The notes beneath the pieces were generated by a model that searched no databases, was not told the DNA's origin, and was given only the letters and a program-made list of their open reading frames with translations. DNA of 64,000 bases from contig VCMS01000074.1 of NCBI GenBank assembly GCA_022539475.1, positions 124,001-188,000 of the forward strand, written 5' to 3'. Shown piece after piece: positions 1 to 10,390 of this stretch (its first letter is position 1; each line of letters starts with the position of its first letter). Position numbers and translations under genes: made by a program. This DNA comes from Gracilaria domingensis. Its lineage: Eukaryota; Rhodophyta; Florideophyceae; Gracilariales; Gracilariaceae.

Positions 1-419
1 ATAGGGATCTTCGTTGGGACGACCGCAGTCGGGTGTGGCAGCACTGTACCAATCACTTGGTTCTTTACCAGCCACTGAGTGGATTTTCCAAAATTGGCGA
101 ACATAACCTTGAAGGGTTGATCTGGTTGAATAGTTACCACTCCATTCGCAAGAGCGATTTGGCGTTGTTCATATAAAGCCGGCAACGGTTGTACTGTGTG
201 GAGACCCATTGTTTGGTGGTGACATCGATCCATACCAGGGACTCTGGTGGCAGCTGCACGGACTTCGAACGTGTAGCTTGGTCGACACCATGCCATCGTT
301 GGAGGCTTGCTGCGCAGCTGGTAGCGGCATATGTTTCCGCGTTGCGGCTCGCAGCGGTTTCCGAACAATCTGCAGGACTGATCCGTCTTCCATTTCCACT
401 TGGCGTTTCCGCGGGCGGA

Positions 420-700
420 TAGCTTCCACGAAGCGATGGCAAAACCGAGGATAATCAAGGCAGCCAATGAGTCGCAGACGACAAAGTCAAGTTGTACCAA
501 ACAAGTTCCTAATCGTACAGGGAGTGTAATGTAACCAGCCGTTCTCAACGGATTATTGTTCGCGTCGGCGAGGTTTAAGGCAGGGCCGAAACGGATCGTT
601 CCCCGAAGAGCGGGCGGAATTAACTTCTTGTTGATTAAGTTAGGAGCAGCTCCTGTATCTAGGACAGCTAATTGCCTAACCATGAATTGGGTGGACAGGC
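420..700 (-). other. Retropepsin-like protease region of the LTR element
   Basis: On the minus strand around 645-662 the translation reads LDTGAA, the aspartic protease active-site signature, followed by a hydrophobic NLI run and later a II-L-G-F segment like the second half of a retropepsin. It sits where protease is expected, downstream of the zinc knuckle. The sequence leading to the left edge is probably the linker before reverse transcriptase. Confidence 0.6.
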
Positions 701-936
701 CAAGGTCAGAATATACCTTGTAGTTCCTCTTGGCCATTACCAGGATTCTATCCGGCGCACGAAGATTTCGGGACCTTACCCACGGGCGACGAAGAACACC
801 ACAGTGTTCTGAATCCACTTCTGAGGCAGCCATCTTCCTCGTCAGATTTTAATAGCCGGGGAGTGAAGCAGAGGCGCCTCGGGCGTCTTCGACTTCGGCT
901 TAGAAGACGCCCCTCCCACAGGGGAGACTCCCAAGT

Positions 937-1365
937 TTAGTTTTTCGGAGCATGACCCACCTGTTGGGGGCGGTTCCCGTCCTGGGCATCATGCTGATGA
1001 CCGTTCGCGGGTTCGAATTTTCCCACCATGTTCTGGGCTGCCGTGCGGGCGGCCTGACCAACATTTGATCCTCCACTCAGGTGGACAGCCATCGCGTGCT
1101 TCGCGCCTTCATAGGAAGTTCTCGGCACACGAGCTTGATTCTCTGGCGAGAGGGACTCGAACTGAGCGATAATTCTCAACCTTTCCCGTGCTGGGAGTGT
1201 ACACTGCGTCCAGATATGCCCAAATTGGTAACACTCGTAGCAGATAACTGAGGTTGGTTGGTCTTGCGGACCTCTATCAACACGACCCTGCAGGGTATTT
1301 TCCCTCCATTCTGGGCGACTGAATCTCATCCCACGACCTCCATAAGGAATAGGTGCTGCGGGCAC
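937..1365 (-). CDS. Zinc-knuckle (CCHC) nucleocapsid region of the LTR element
   Basis: This frame carries CYECYQFGHIWTQC, a C-x2-C-x4-H-x4-C zinc knuckle that binds nucleic acid in retroelement nucleocapsids. It follows the gag core on the minus strand and belongs to the same polyprotein region. It lies in a different frame from gag; related elements often use frameshifting here, but decay is equally possible and is not resolved. Confidence 0.7.
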   Translation of the reverse strand: MPAAPIPYGGRGMRFSRPEWRENTLQGRVDRGPQDQPTSVICYECYQFGHIWTQCTLPARERLRIIAQFESLSPENQARVPRTSYEGAKHAMAVHLSGGSNVGQAARTAAQNMVGKFEPANGHQHDAQDGNRPQQVGHAPKN

Positions 1366-1401
1366 TCGCTGTCCTTGTGCATAAAATGCAGGGTCAGTCT
1401 C

Positions 1402-3141
1402 CTATGACGGAGCTGACGTGGACGGTAGTTCCGAAGTACCCACTGAGTCGGGGTTGCTACCCACGAGGTTGATGTTGTCATGATCCAAATTGGAGTCGTT
1501 CCCATCGTATTGGGCGGATGAGTAGTCAGATTCCTCAGCGAATAGTACCTTACGAGGCTTTGACCTAGAGGGCCGCCGAGCTCGGAGCGATTCCCCTTCG
1601 GCTTGGGCGTATTGTACCAATTCAAGGTAGGTCATCTTTCTATTATCCTCCCGATATCGGGCTACCAGTGCCCGTATTTGGGGATCCAAGCCATCCACGA
1701 ACATGGAACATCTCTCTCCAGACGGATGAACATTACCACAGCGGTGGAAAGCCTTATTCAGGCGCGTTGAATAAGCGGTTTCCGTTTCTCCCGGACGTTG
1801 TTTCGTATCTCTCAGGGCTGACGTAGCCTTTTGAATGGCGTGACCAGTAGCGTAGGACCGTAAGAGGTAGTGTACCGCTTCAGGCCAACACGTAACTCCT
1901 CCTTCCGAGGCTCTCGACGATCCGCGAACGGAATTGAATTGATCTTCTGCCAGACCTTTGAGGTAATACGGGAGGGCTACATACGCCTGTCCCTCACTCA
2001 TTCCGAGTATATCGGCTTCTTGCACGAACCTTGCGAGGAAATCCAGAAACAGAATGGGGTCTTCTCCTGTAAACTCCCTCTTGTTTAGGATAACGCCGAG
2101 TCTTCGGATAAAATCCCTAACTTTTCCAGTTCCTCTCGAGGTCCGAACTTCGGAGGTATCCTGAAGTCGATAATATCGATATGAAAACAACTTCCGATAT
2201 AACGGATTGGATGGCTTCAACTCCTTCAAGCCATGGTGCTTCTTTCCCTCCTTCCGAGTGCCGATAGTCCCTTGAGAGGTAAAGGTAGCTTTAGACCGTG
2301 ACTTTGACGAACGGGAACGCCGGCGGCGGCTATCATCCGAGGAATCGGAGGATGACGACGATGACGAGCTGTCCGAACTACTTCCGGAGTCGGAGTCAGA
2401 CATATCCAAATAATTACGGGATTCCTTCATGGAATTGCGACGGCCCCTCTTACTAGATCGACGAAGGGAACTTTCGGCATCCGAACGATTCCGCTCTTCG
2501 GCTTCTGTCTCCTCGTTCATCCTAATAGTGGCTTCGAGGGTATCCAAACGTGCATGGACTCGCTCCATGGCAGTTCGGGTTTCCTCTCTTTCGAGGCGAG
2601 AGTCCTCTACATATGCCCTTGGGGGACCAAAGCACTCCATGATGGAATTCATCTCCTGTCTCAGGGTACGAACTTCTCCCGAGACATCCTTATCTAGGAG
2701 TTTATAGACCTGTCGACAAAGTTCCTCGACTGACTCGATGAGGGATACGTGGGCTGCATTAGCGATGCTAAGGCGAGCGCCCAGATTACTGTACTCCTGA
2801 GAGTCAAGCTTTTCCGGCGGTGCGGTTGAGGGTATCTCCACGACTGAATCTTCCTCCTCTGGTTGCGGTGCAGCCTGCGAAGGAAACTCTACAACCTCCT
2901 GTGCATCAATTGGCGCGTCCGGGTTCTCGGAGTTTTCACGATTACTTCCCGGTTCGGGGACCGATGTCCTTGAACGCGTACCACCCGAACGAGCAGGGGC
3001 GTTCGACGTAACCGATCTTCCTTTCGAGGACGGAGCGTGGCGCGGCATACTGCAGGTAGCCAACTGGACTCCGGGATAATTACGTGAGAAATCACGAGAC
3101 TTCCGAACTACCAAAAAAAGGGATGGGAGAAATCTAATCAA
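1402..3141 (-). CDS. gag: Gag polyprotein of the LTR element
   Basis: An open frame of 579 codons; a start at Met32 (position 3048, MPRHAPSSKG) is as plausible as the first Met because the preceding residues look like leader read-through. Order of parts: a Pro/Glu-rich N-terminus, a coiled-coil-like stretch at about residues 155-215, a run of Ser and Asp at 248-270 followed by Arg/Ser dipeptides, then a retrotransposon gag core at about 340-520 with FTGEDPILFLDFLARF and a conserved GETETAYSTRLNKAF segment. The gag core is what assigns it to the gypsy class. The serine-acidic and Arg/Ser tracts are unusual and could bind nucleic acid or be phosphorylated. Confidence 0.8.
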   Translation of the reverse strand: MIRFLPSLFLVVRKSRDFSRNYPGVQLATCSMPRHAPSSKGRSVTSNAPARSGGTRSRTSVPEPGSNRENSENPDAPIDAQEVVEFPSQAAPQPEEEDSVVEIPSTAPPEKLDSQEYSNLGARLSIANAAHVSLIESVEELCRQVYKLLDKDVSGEVRTLRQEMNSIMECFGPPRAYVEDSRLEREETRTAMERVHARLDTLEATIRMNEETEAEERNRSDAESSLRRSSKRGRRNSMKESRNYLDMSDSDSGSSSDSSSSSSSSDSSDDSRRRRSRSSKSRSKATFTSQGTIGTRKEGKKHHGLKELKPSNPLYRKLFSYRYYRLQDTSEVRTSRGTGKVRDFIRRLGVILNKREFTGEDPILFLDFLARFVQEADILGMSEGQAYVALPYYLKGLAEDQFNSVRGSSRASEGGVTCWPEAVHYLLRSYATGHAIQKATSALRDTKQRPGETETAYSTRLNKAFHRCGNVHPSGERCSMFVDGLDPQIRALVARYREDNRKMTYLELVQYAQAEGESLRARRPSRSKPRKVLFAEESDYSSAQYDGNDSNLDHDNINLVGSNPDSVGTSELPSTSAPS

Positions 3142-3258
3142 AACCCAAAGAAGGGGCTATAACTGTCACTCTCCCGAAAGGGAATTCCAAGGGTCCAGAT
3201 TCCAATTAGCACAACAACCCAGTTATGGTCCTGTACGTTCTAAGTCGGGAGACCAAAA

Positions 3259-4198
3259 TGTAGAGCAAAACCCTGCGGTAAACGCTATGGGGGATCTCCA
3301 CTAAGATGTCCGAGTCCTACTCCCTATGAGAGGTAGGCCCAGCGATAGAACCCTCTGTCCGTGCTCGAGTAGAGTGACAAGCCGGGTGTAAGACCGGAGA
3401 CGGTGACTGGCTATATCTACAGAGGTGGAATGCAAAGAACGGTGCAGATCCAGAGATGGAGTGTGATCCAAACCTGAACAAAGGGGAGAGAAAGGGGACC
3501 GTGTAAACGGGGGAAAGCTCACGGTAGAAACCACCGGAGCGGAGCTATGGACCGTGGCAACCGGCGGGAACAGGTCCGACAGCGGAGCGACGCACTCAGA
3601 GGCGCCAAAAAGAAACCCAATACTGGGGCGGAAGCGATACCTGAACCAGGTGAACAAGTGCAAACAGCAAGACTCAACAGAGGGACAACAACAAGAATTA
3701 ACAACAAAAACAACACAAGAAACAACAAAAAACAACCGACACGACGGTAACGACAATCAAAGATCCAAAGATGGCGAGACAAGTGCTTCCTTAGTGACCC
3801 TGAGGGGTAGTAGTGCCGATACCAATCGTAGTCACTCTCCGGTTAGAGTCGTAGACATACGTAGGCAGCAAGATACTATGGCCCGATCCTGAACAGGATT
3901 CGACTTGAGTGTCGACTCAGTTGTCCATTTACTTGGAGGCTCCAGGGTGAGATCAGCCGAACATATATACTATTACTACTACGGTATCTACAATGCACAC
4001 CTTCCGAGGGTCATACACGTGGACGAACCACTGTCAGAGTGCAGAGTATTTCCCAACGGGCGTGGCACAAATATCTAACTATCCAGCTTTACCACGTAAC
4101 CTACTATCTCACCTACTGGGCACTTTCCATGCAGAGTCCACCTATTAAGGGTTTAACCAAACCATCCCAACAATACCCAAAATTAAAGGGAGTTGTCA
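3259..4198 (-). repeat. Candidate 5' LTR of the gypsy-type element
   Basis: On the minus strand this stretch begins TGACAACTCCC and ends GCTCTACA, giving the usual TG...CA ends. It is followed three bases later by TGGTCTCCCGAC, which could pair with a tRNA 3' end and serve as primer binding site. A TATATAT run near 3964-3971 (minus sense) could be the U3 promoter. The length, about 940 bp, is reasonable for the family. The outer boundary is the weakest point, because the partner LTR lies outside the window and cannot be aligned. Confidence 0.45.
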
Positions 4199-5583
4199 TA
4201 ACTTAACCACGTCACCGGTCATCGGTACCATCTCATTATGAGCAGCATGATGCATTCGATAGCGGAAAGCTGTTGCTCTACAAAAGGCGATCCGAATTAT
4301 CAGTGTCGTCATCCGTAAGGTCCGGAATGTATTTCGTTGCGTTGGTCATCTCAAATCCATAGAAATGACGAAGAGAAAAACATTGAAAAGAAACACGAGC
4401 GAAAGGGCGAGAGACGTTTATAACAAGTGTATAACATAAGATTAAAATCCTGATACAAAGTACTCTTTAAGATGTTGGGTACAGACGTGAGAAGTTTATC
4501 CCGTAGTGAGTGACGGTGAGGCAAAAAGTTGCATGAACTAGGTACTCGAGTTTTGTTAGAGAGAAAGTGCAAGCTGTTCACGTCTATATAAACGTCCGGG
4601 ATGGGACATTTCTTGCCAATTAAACTCGGGTAGACTATATACTTTTCTATCGACGTCGCTTTAACCCTCTTTCACTCGTTTTTACCTTTGTCATTGATCA
4701 TCTTATTTGGCTTTATTAATATTCTTAAGCAAAGTCTGTGCCTTTATTTTTTCAAATTTTTGCCTCGATTGTTTTCATTAGTGCCGATAGCTCGGTCTTA
4801 CGGCTTGTGTTTGTTTTGTGGCTACAGTAAGCTTTTCGTTAGGATAACGTGCACACTGCGCTAGTTTTTTTCATTCAGTCGCCATTGACTTACCTGCAGT
4901 TTTGCGACGAACGTTTTGGGTACTAGGTAGTTGCCCTTTTTTTGTCGGTTGTTGGTTTCAACGTGAAGATAAAAACAGGTCGTTTTGATTTAGTTCTTTT
5001 GTTTGGTTTTTGCGTTAGTCGATGAGCCACCGTTTTATTTTTTGCCGTTTAGGATGGCACGTATAGGCATTTTCGCTTTTGCTCTCTTTGGGTTTGTCAC
5101 TACCCGTTACGTTCCGTTTGGTTACAAAAAAATGGCGCTCACAATACTCTTTACTTTTCTTGATATAAAACAACACGGTATAGTTATGAGCGATAACTTT
5201 TGAGTTTGAAGTCGAAACTGCCACTGACTATTAAAAATTGGCATCGATGCCTAAAAGATAATTTTTTTCCGCAAAACAGCTCTAGACTAGATTTAAACGC
5301 GTTGATTCGTCTGCACTGGGAGCTTTGCTATAAAACTTGGGCCAAAGAAAAATCCTTGTATGCATCATTTTCGGAGATGTATCAAAAGCTTTCTTCAAAG
5401 ATAAGCTCTATATTTATTGTAGATGTAGATGTATTTTGTAGAACAAATCTAAATCTATAAAGATGTTTAAAAATGTAGAAGTATGTAACTTTTTTTTTGT
5501 TTCCTTCGGTGAAAAAGCAATATAAATTGTTACTATTTAATTGTCATTGGATTACCAATGTGAAAATTATTTTGGAACATTAA

Positions 5584-6081
5584 TTTGCTTCTATACTTTT
5601 TGACGTTTTTGTAGAAACTATCGCAAAGGCAATAAGTCATATAGTAAAATTTCTAATCTTGCAGATGTTCAAATGTGCCCTATTGCACAGCACTTTTTTG
5701 GAAAATTGGAGAATTCAGATCATTACATTTAGGACGCAAATCACTTGTATGCGGCCAATTAAAGTTCAAAACAAATTCTGTACTCCTGATTCGGAGACAT
5801 TCCAATATTTTAAATTTATACAAGCGATTTTTGACACGAACAGCTTGCTACGATTCTCGAATGGAAAATTTAAGATAGATTTGGATGTAGATGTGAGAAA
5901 TGGCAGTTTGATGGTACTGAAAATGCATTCTGAAAGGTCATGACGTTTGCTGAATTTACTTTTACATGAAAAAAAAGCTGTAAAATGTACACACGTTTGA
6001 CAAATATCTGGAAAATGTATTAGTTATCGAATATGCGAAGTATATATCTTTGAAAAAATTAGTACTAAGTATAGAAGCAAA
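5584..6081. repeat. Candidate inverted-repeat element, 498 bp
   Basis: TTTGCTTCTATACTT at 5584-5598 returns as its exact reverse complement at 6067-6081. A 15 bp perfect match at this distance suggests a short terminal-inverted-repeat element, but no clear target duplication flanks it. Confidence 0.3.
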
Positions 6082-6124
6082 CTATTCTGAAAATCAACTA
6101 GAGTCGCAAAAGTGCTGTTTCGAG

Positions 6125-6404
6125 GAGCTTTGCGTCCTTTCTTTGAGAAGCACTTCTCAAAGCTCTGATTTCATGCCATTGGAAATATAGTAGTCGTAAT
6201 CACTTATTTTAAAGCCACCTTTTCTCCTTGAAAATGGATATGTAAATGAAACCTTTTATGAATGGAGGACATTAATTTCGCCTAGGAAGGTTTACTTTGG
6301 ATGATGTTGTGCCATTGCTATATGAGCTTTGCGCCTACTGCTTTGAGGAGTTCGCTTCTCAAAGCGCTGATTTTCTGATGAGCGTTGTTCATTTCATGCC
6401 ATTG
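6125..6404. repeat. Direct repeat pair with internal foldback
   Basis: Two related segments, 6125-6181 and 6324-6404, share GAGCTTTGCG, then CTTCTCAAAGC, then CTGATTT and TCATGCCATTG. Copy one contains the foldback CTTTGAGAAG...CTTCTCAAAG. The two copies probably descend from one short repeat. Confidence 0.45.
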
Positions 6405-6673
6405 CGTGTGACGAACGAATTCGCGAACGCCTTGTTGCCGGAAACTTTTGCCACCTTTTTAAGACTTTTTTAAAAACTTGTCATCGGCCCATGCAGCGAG
6501 TCAGAGGGTAGCGTTGCTGAGCGCTGCCGTCAACAGCAATTCGTTGAGGATTGTTGTCGATCTTGATTTGTCCAATTCTTAGTCGTAGCATCAAACCTTC
6601 GCAGTATGCTCTTCACAGACCTCCTCCCCGTCGAGAGCCCTTCCCGTGTTTCCAAACCATCTGCAACGTCGCG

Positions 6674-7258
6674 ATGAAGATCGCCTCCATCATCGCGCTG
6701 GCACTTCTGCTGCTCGCGCCATCCGCCACGTTCTCCACCCCCTTCACCATTCCACGGCGGTCTCCACTCCCCACCGCGCCCACTGCCGAGCCGTCGCCGG
6801 AGGAGGATCCGTTACCATCCGAAGAGCCGCTGTTCCCTACTCCATCCGGCGCCCCATCGTTTGAGATCATCACCTGCGTCAATGACGACGGTTGCAACGT
6901 AAGCTTCAGCCAAAATTTCAACTGCACCAATTCGCAAGTCGACATCCGCCCGGACACGGACTCCGCCGTGCTGCTTCTGTCTCAGGCGGATCAAGACGGT
7001 GGCTCGCGCATCACGTACCGCGCACGGGTGCCGCTGGCGTCCATCGGTGAAGACGGGGTGCTCTCATCCATTCCCTGGGTGTCGACGGACGCCGATGCGG
7101 AGCAGACGGTTTGTGTGCGTGTCGACGACTTTGGACTTCCGTCTGGTTTGATTGGCGTCTTTTTTCTCGGCATGCCGTTTGGCACTTGTTGCGGAGCTTG
7201 TTCGTTCGCTGGGGTGGCGCGCGTGCCGCCGCGCCTTTCTTGCTGTCGGCCTTGCTGA
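6674..7258 (+). CDS. Secreted CC-motif protein A1
   Basis: The predicted protein has 194 residues. The chosen ATG at 6674 starts a clear signal peptide (MKIASIIALALLLLAPSA); the frame is open further upstream, but that part lacks signal character. After it come a Pro/Ser/Glu-rich linker, a core with spaced cysteines (IITCVNDDGC, then FNCTN, then TVCV) and a C-terminus with two double-cysteine motifs, GTCCGACSF followed by SCCRPC. It is paralogous to A2 at 28048-28755, with the core, linker type and end motifs in the same order. No known family is recognised. A disulphide-rich cell-wall or extracellular role is likely. Confidence 0.75.
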   Translation: MKIASIIALALLLLAPSATFSTPFTIPRRSPLPTAPTAEPSPEEDPLPSEEPLFPTPSGAPSFEIITCVNDDGCNVSFSQNFNCTNSQVDIRPDTDSAVLLLSQADQDGGSRITYRARVPLASIGEDGVLSSIPWVSTDADAEQTVCVRVDDFGLPSGLIGVFFLGMPFGTCCGACSFAGVARVPPRLSCCRPC

Positions 7259-7735
7259 GCACGGGCACATGCGAGCGCTTGTCAGAAAGAGGAGCAAGCG
7301 ATGCTCCAAGCAGCTTCGCGTAGCTTGGTCATGAACCCAAGTTCTGGAATGTTTTGGTCAAAGTTGTAAGTTTTGGGATCTTCAAAATTAAATTCGAACT
7401 TTTTTTAAAAGGAAATGTTTGTCTTGCCCCTCTTTCGCGACAATTGTCACTCGGTGAGTCCGCTCCGACTCTATGCGTCGTATCTCAGACTCGAGGTATC
7501 AGTGCGCGCCACGGCATCTTCCGGAACTCCACGGAGAGGCACAACTCACGCTTCTATGCTTCCAGCCCGCGCCTATTCTCTGTACTCAGGGAAATACGTT
7601 GTCGCTGTCAACGGGCGTTTCCTGTACGAAACACATGCCACTCCCTCACGCATGAGTATGGTGCCGAAGCCAGAAAGCCTCTTTCGCCACACTCCCCATT
7701 AGCGACCTCAACTCTTTTAACCCACGCATTCCATC

Positions 7736-8511
7736 ATGTACACTTCACTTCTCGTAGTCGCTTACGTCCTTTTCATCCTCGCATATGTAAACTGTACACC
7801 CTTAACATGTGCCGATCATCCAGCATACTCACCAAACCTGAATCCGGTGCTCGTATCATCGTGGACAATTCTCAACGGCCGCAGCGCAACAGACGCCATT
7901 TACTACCCGCGACATATCACCCATCATTACGTGCCCGCCTTGGATGAGCACTCCAGCGTCTACTACGCCTTAGACTGGTTCTTTGTGTCGCATTACAAGC
8001 AACCTTTCTCTGAGAGCTTCATTCAACTCAACCTCCACCGAGACGCAAAGATTTATTTGATTGTCCCGGTGGAGCATGACAGTGACTTACCGCCGGCCAT
8101 CCTCCCCGGGTGGAACAGTGAAGGCTGGGCAACTCGTTTCAATCTGACTGACAAGAAGTTCGTTTATGGGGTCCATCAAAAGAAGATGAAAACAATTCCA
8201 AAGCGAGTGTACATCTTTTCTAGAGGCATAAGAGGCACTGCCGTTCTTCCGTCAAATGAATGGGTCAAACGCAGAGTTTCGGGTGTGAAGGCGATCGGAA
8301 AATGGTTTGCTATGATTGCAGAAAGCGATGGTCGACCGTCAGAAATGCCGACACAATCAACCTCCGTGGTGGAAGCTATTCTTCCAAACCAACGATGCCC
8401 TGACGCGCTTCATGCAATGTGGGTTACACCGGAACCCGATATCTCAGATGCCGATGTGAAAGGCAGGATGTGGCCCACATGGCATCCACAGTGGGACCCA
8501 TGCTACTGGTG
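7736..8511 (+). CDS. Secreted protein B1, exon 1
   Basis: The ATG opens a signal peptide (MYTSLLVVAYVLFILAYVNC). The exon encodes the first 258 codons plus two bases, ending in a Trp-rich segment, HPQWDPCYWW. The exon end is set by the donor GTACGTTC at 8512 and by agreement with the paralogue B2. The frame stays open for about 100 bases into the intron, but that tail is not conserved in B2, where the frame closes at once. With exon 2 the total is 1695 nt, an exact 564 residue protein. The junction region reads C-A-Y-D-H-D-H-G, a His/Asp cluster that could bind metal. No named family is recognised with confidence. Confidence 0.75.
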
Positions 8512-8619
8512 GTACGTTCACCTCAACCAACTCTCCTTAACCCTGACTCTCTTTCACGTGTATGCAAAGGTTGTAATGACTAACTGGTTCTTTTTCGTGT
8601 TGCGCTTCCTTTGACGTAG
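8512..8619 (+). other. Spliceosomal intron of B1, 108 nt
   Basis: Donor GTACGTTC, branch point TGACTAACTGG about 40 bases before the acceptor, and acceptor TTGACGTAG. The paralogue B2 has an intron at the identical codon position and phase (26273-26389) with donor GTATGT and branch point AAACTAACC. Coding similarity resumes sharply on both sides. Confidence 0.75.
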
Positions 8620-9538
8620 CGCTTATGATCATGACCATGGATCATCTGCACTTGCGTTCATGAACTACGCTCCTAGGTTTGGATACACTCCGTGGAAGAA
8701 TAATCGAGAAGACGAGTCGCATGAGGGCTTCAAGTGCGCCGTATTTCGAGCAAATGCATACTACGTATGCTTCTGTCTTCATGCTCAGACATCAAAGTTG
8801 CGACGGGTTCACCATCGCAATCATACGATTATCTTTGCAGTCTCAAACGCCGACACAAAGGAGTTGCTCGCAGAGGTAACTCATAGGGGGTTCTTCGGTT
8901 TCACCGGAACGAGAGCATTAGGGGGAGGCTTCGTAGGCTTGACGATCGAGGAAGAAAACTTGCGAATGGAGCTGTGGGAGAACGGTCGGGCCACCAACAA
9001 ACGCTCTGTGAATGTAATCAACTTCCCTGCTCTCAACCCCAACTATGCGTACAACGAAGACGCTGTTAGACGTGGCAGATATGAAGAGTGGACGACAAAC
9101 CCTATCTGCTCTGGTGATCGTTATCATGGGATGCTCAATATGGACATCAGGAACCCCATAACGGCCATTGTTTCGTCAACGAGGGCCGACGAAAAAGTGT
9201 TTCTTGGAGGCGAGAGGGATGGTATCTTGACAAGACACGACGGAACGTCCCGACTACTTCGTATTCACGAATTTGTTTTCGGCGACGATCACTGCAAGTT
9301 CGCATTCGAGAACGATCGCCGCGGCGCGGCGGACGGGACTTTTTATACGGATGCTAGTGGCAGGAGGCTGATGAGCGGTCCCAGTAAGACTAGCATGCGA
9401 CAGTTTGTGAAACGCGGCTTCAATATGCGGATAAGTGGGCTGTACTCTGTGGTGGACCCATGGGGTGGCCAGCTCATGCGCAACAAAGATGCCGGTCAGA
9501 GTAGTAATGGATACGGACTCGATCCAGACGTGAACTGA
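8620..9538 (+). CDS. Secreted protein B1, exon 2
   Basis: Continues B1 with CAYDHDHGSSALAFMNYAPR and stays open to the stop at 9538. Features include a Gly-rich segment (GFTGTRALGGGFVGLT), a conserved NPNYAYNED block, GTFYTDASGR and a C-terminus ending GYGLDPDVN. Compared with B2, many differences fall at third codon positions, showing that the reading frame has been under protein selection. The intervening stretch at about 8770-8880 differs most between the copies. The function is unknown; the signal peptide and conserved cysteines suggest an extracellular protein. Confidence 0.75.
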
Positions 9539-10072
9539 GGGAAAAGATCGAGCGCCCATGCCCTTGTAAGCAAAATGCAACAGCACGTGAATAAATCTGT
9601 TCTCTCCCATTCGAACGGTACACACCTTCTTACTACTACTTGAAGCTTCCAAGAGAAACAAAGACGTAATTTGTTTATTTATAGAATATCACCCAGAACA
9701 GTCTTGGCGTCGATATGGAGCGCTAGTAACAACATGAAAGTTAAGTGCCGTGCTTGAAGTTTGCACTACATCGGTACCGTTCCCAAACAATCTATTGTGG
9801 TGCACTGTTACAACCAAAACACTCAAGCTGGCTTACGCGAAAACAAATAATATTATTGTTACAGTCGTTGCACTTGCCTGGAAACCGAGAGTATGTCGAT
9901 TCTCCGTCGGAATCCCTCCTTGTCGATCCGAATGCGATATACCTTCTATTTCCGCTATCATTGCTTCCAAATTCGCAATGAACGTTCCATCCTAAAAGCC
10001 TACTCTCACTCTAAACCAACTGTTTCTTTTCGACGTCACGTTCCCAACAAAAATAGCTTAAGCATTTGCGTT

Positions 10073-10390
10073 TCATGTCCACCAAGTCCCGTTGTTAGCA
10101 TCCATCATCAGTGTCAGGCAATTGAGCTGTAAACCTGTTTCTTGAAATTGTTCCATGTCTGGACCGTTGAAAAGCGAGAAAATCATCGATCGTATTCTTT
10201 TCGATAATCTTGGTGTCAGACATTCACCGCTATAAACAATATGAACACGATTAATTGGCATTGCAGGTTGTTCTTCGAGTTTGATCATGTGGTAGTCAAT
10301 AAACATAAATATAAAATAAATCAAAAGGTAGAAAAAGTATATCATATTTGATCCTCGCTGCTCACAACAATCCATGTTCATTCTCGCCAA
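10073..10390 (-). CDS. Possible N-terminal piece of a type II membrane glycosyltransferase
   Basis: This 105 codon frame begins with a short polar head and a strong hydrophobic anchor (MIYFFYLLIYFIFMFI), then a stem and a segment reading RVHIVYSGECLTPRLSKRIRSMIFSLF. Such a head-anchor-stem order, followed by an I-V-x-x-G strand and an S-x-x-F-S helix, resembles the start of family 8-like glycosyltransferases. The frame ends early, so it is either a truncated remnant or a first exon. Confidence is low because only the N-terminal part is visible and no paralogue is present. Confidence 0.25.
   Translation of the reverse strand: MARMNMDCCEQRGSNMIYFFYLLIYFIFMFIDYHMIKLEEQPAMPINRVHIVYSGECLTPRLSKRIRSMIFSLFNGPDMEQFQETGLQLNCLTLMMDANNGTWWT

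Larger units (their letters stand above)
1..4198 (-). mobile_element. Ty3/gypsy-type LTR retrotransposon, partial fossil
   Basis: A minus-strand LTR element enters from the left edge of the window. Reading on the minus strand, the parts are a candidate LTR, a candidate primer binding site, a gag polyprotein, a CCHC zinc knuckle and a retropepsin-like region with a DTGA motif; reverse transcriptase and integrase would lie outside the window. Gag followed by a zinc knuckle and protease fits the Ty3/gypsy order. The gag frame is long and open, but the stretch after it looks interrupted a small number of times, so the copy is treated as a broken, fairly young fossil. The second LTR is not in view, so age and target duplication cannot be measured. 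Confidence 0.8.
4199..6673. other. AT-rich intergenic stretch without convincing genes
   Basis: No reading frame here shows domains, a signal peptide or a paralogue in the window. Short frames at 5003-5203, 5200-5460 and 5659-5943 are rich in Phe, Lys and Asn, as expected of AT-rich non-coding DNA. Two repeats stand out and are listed separately: an inverted repeat at 5584-6081 and a direct repeat at 6125-6181 and 6324-6404. Confidence 0.5.

Noticed and set aside
3547-3892. Plus-strand Asn/Lys/Arg-rich frames.
   Set aside because: They lie inside the candidate LTR and arise from an A-rich stretch.
5003-5943. Short plus-strand frames in AT-rich DNA.
   Set aside because: No signal, domain or paralogue; composition follows base content. 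A possible intron join between 5440 and 5659 has no convincing splice signals.
8770-8825. A further small intron in B1 exon 2, between a GTGCGCC or GTATGC donor and CTCAG.
   Set aside because: The differences from B2 in this stretch fall largely at third positions of the unspliced frame, and B1 is in frame without splicing.
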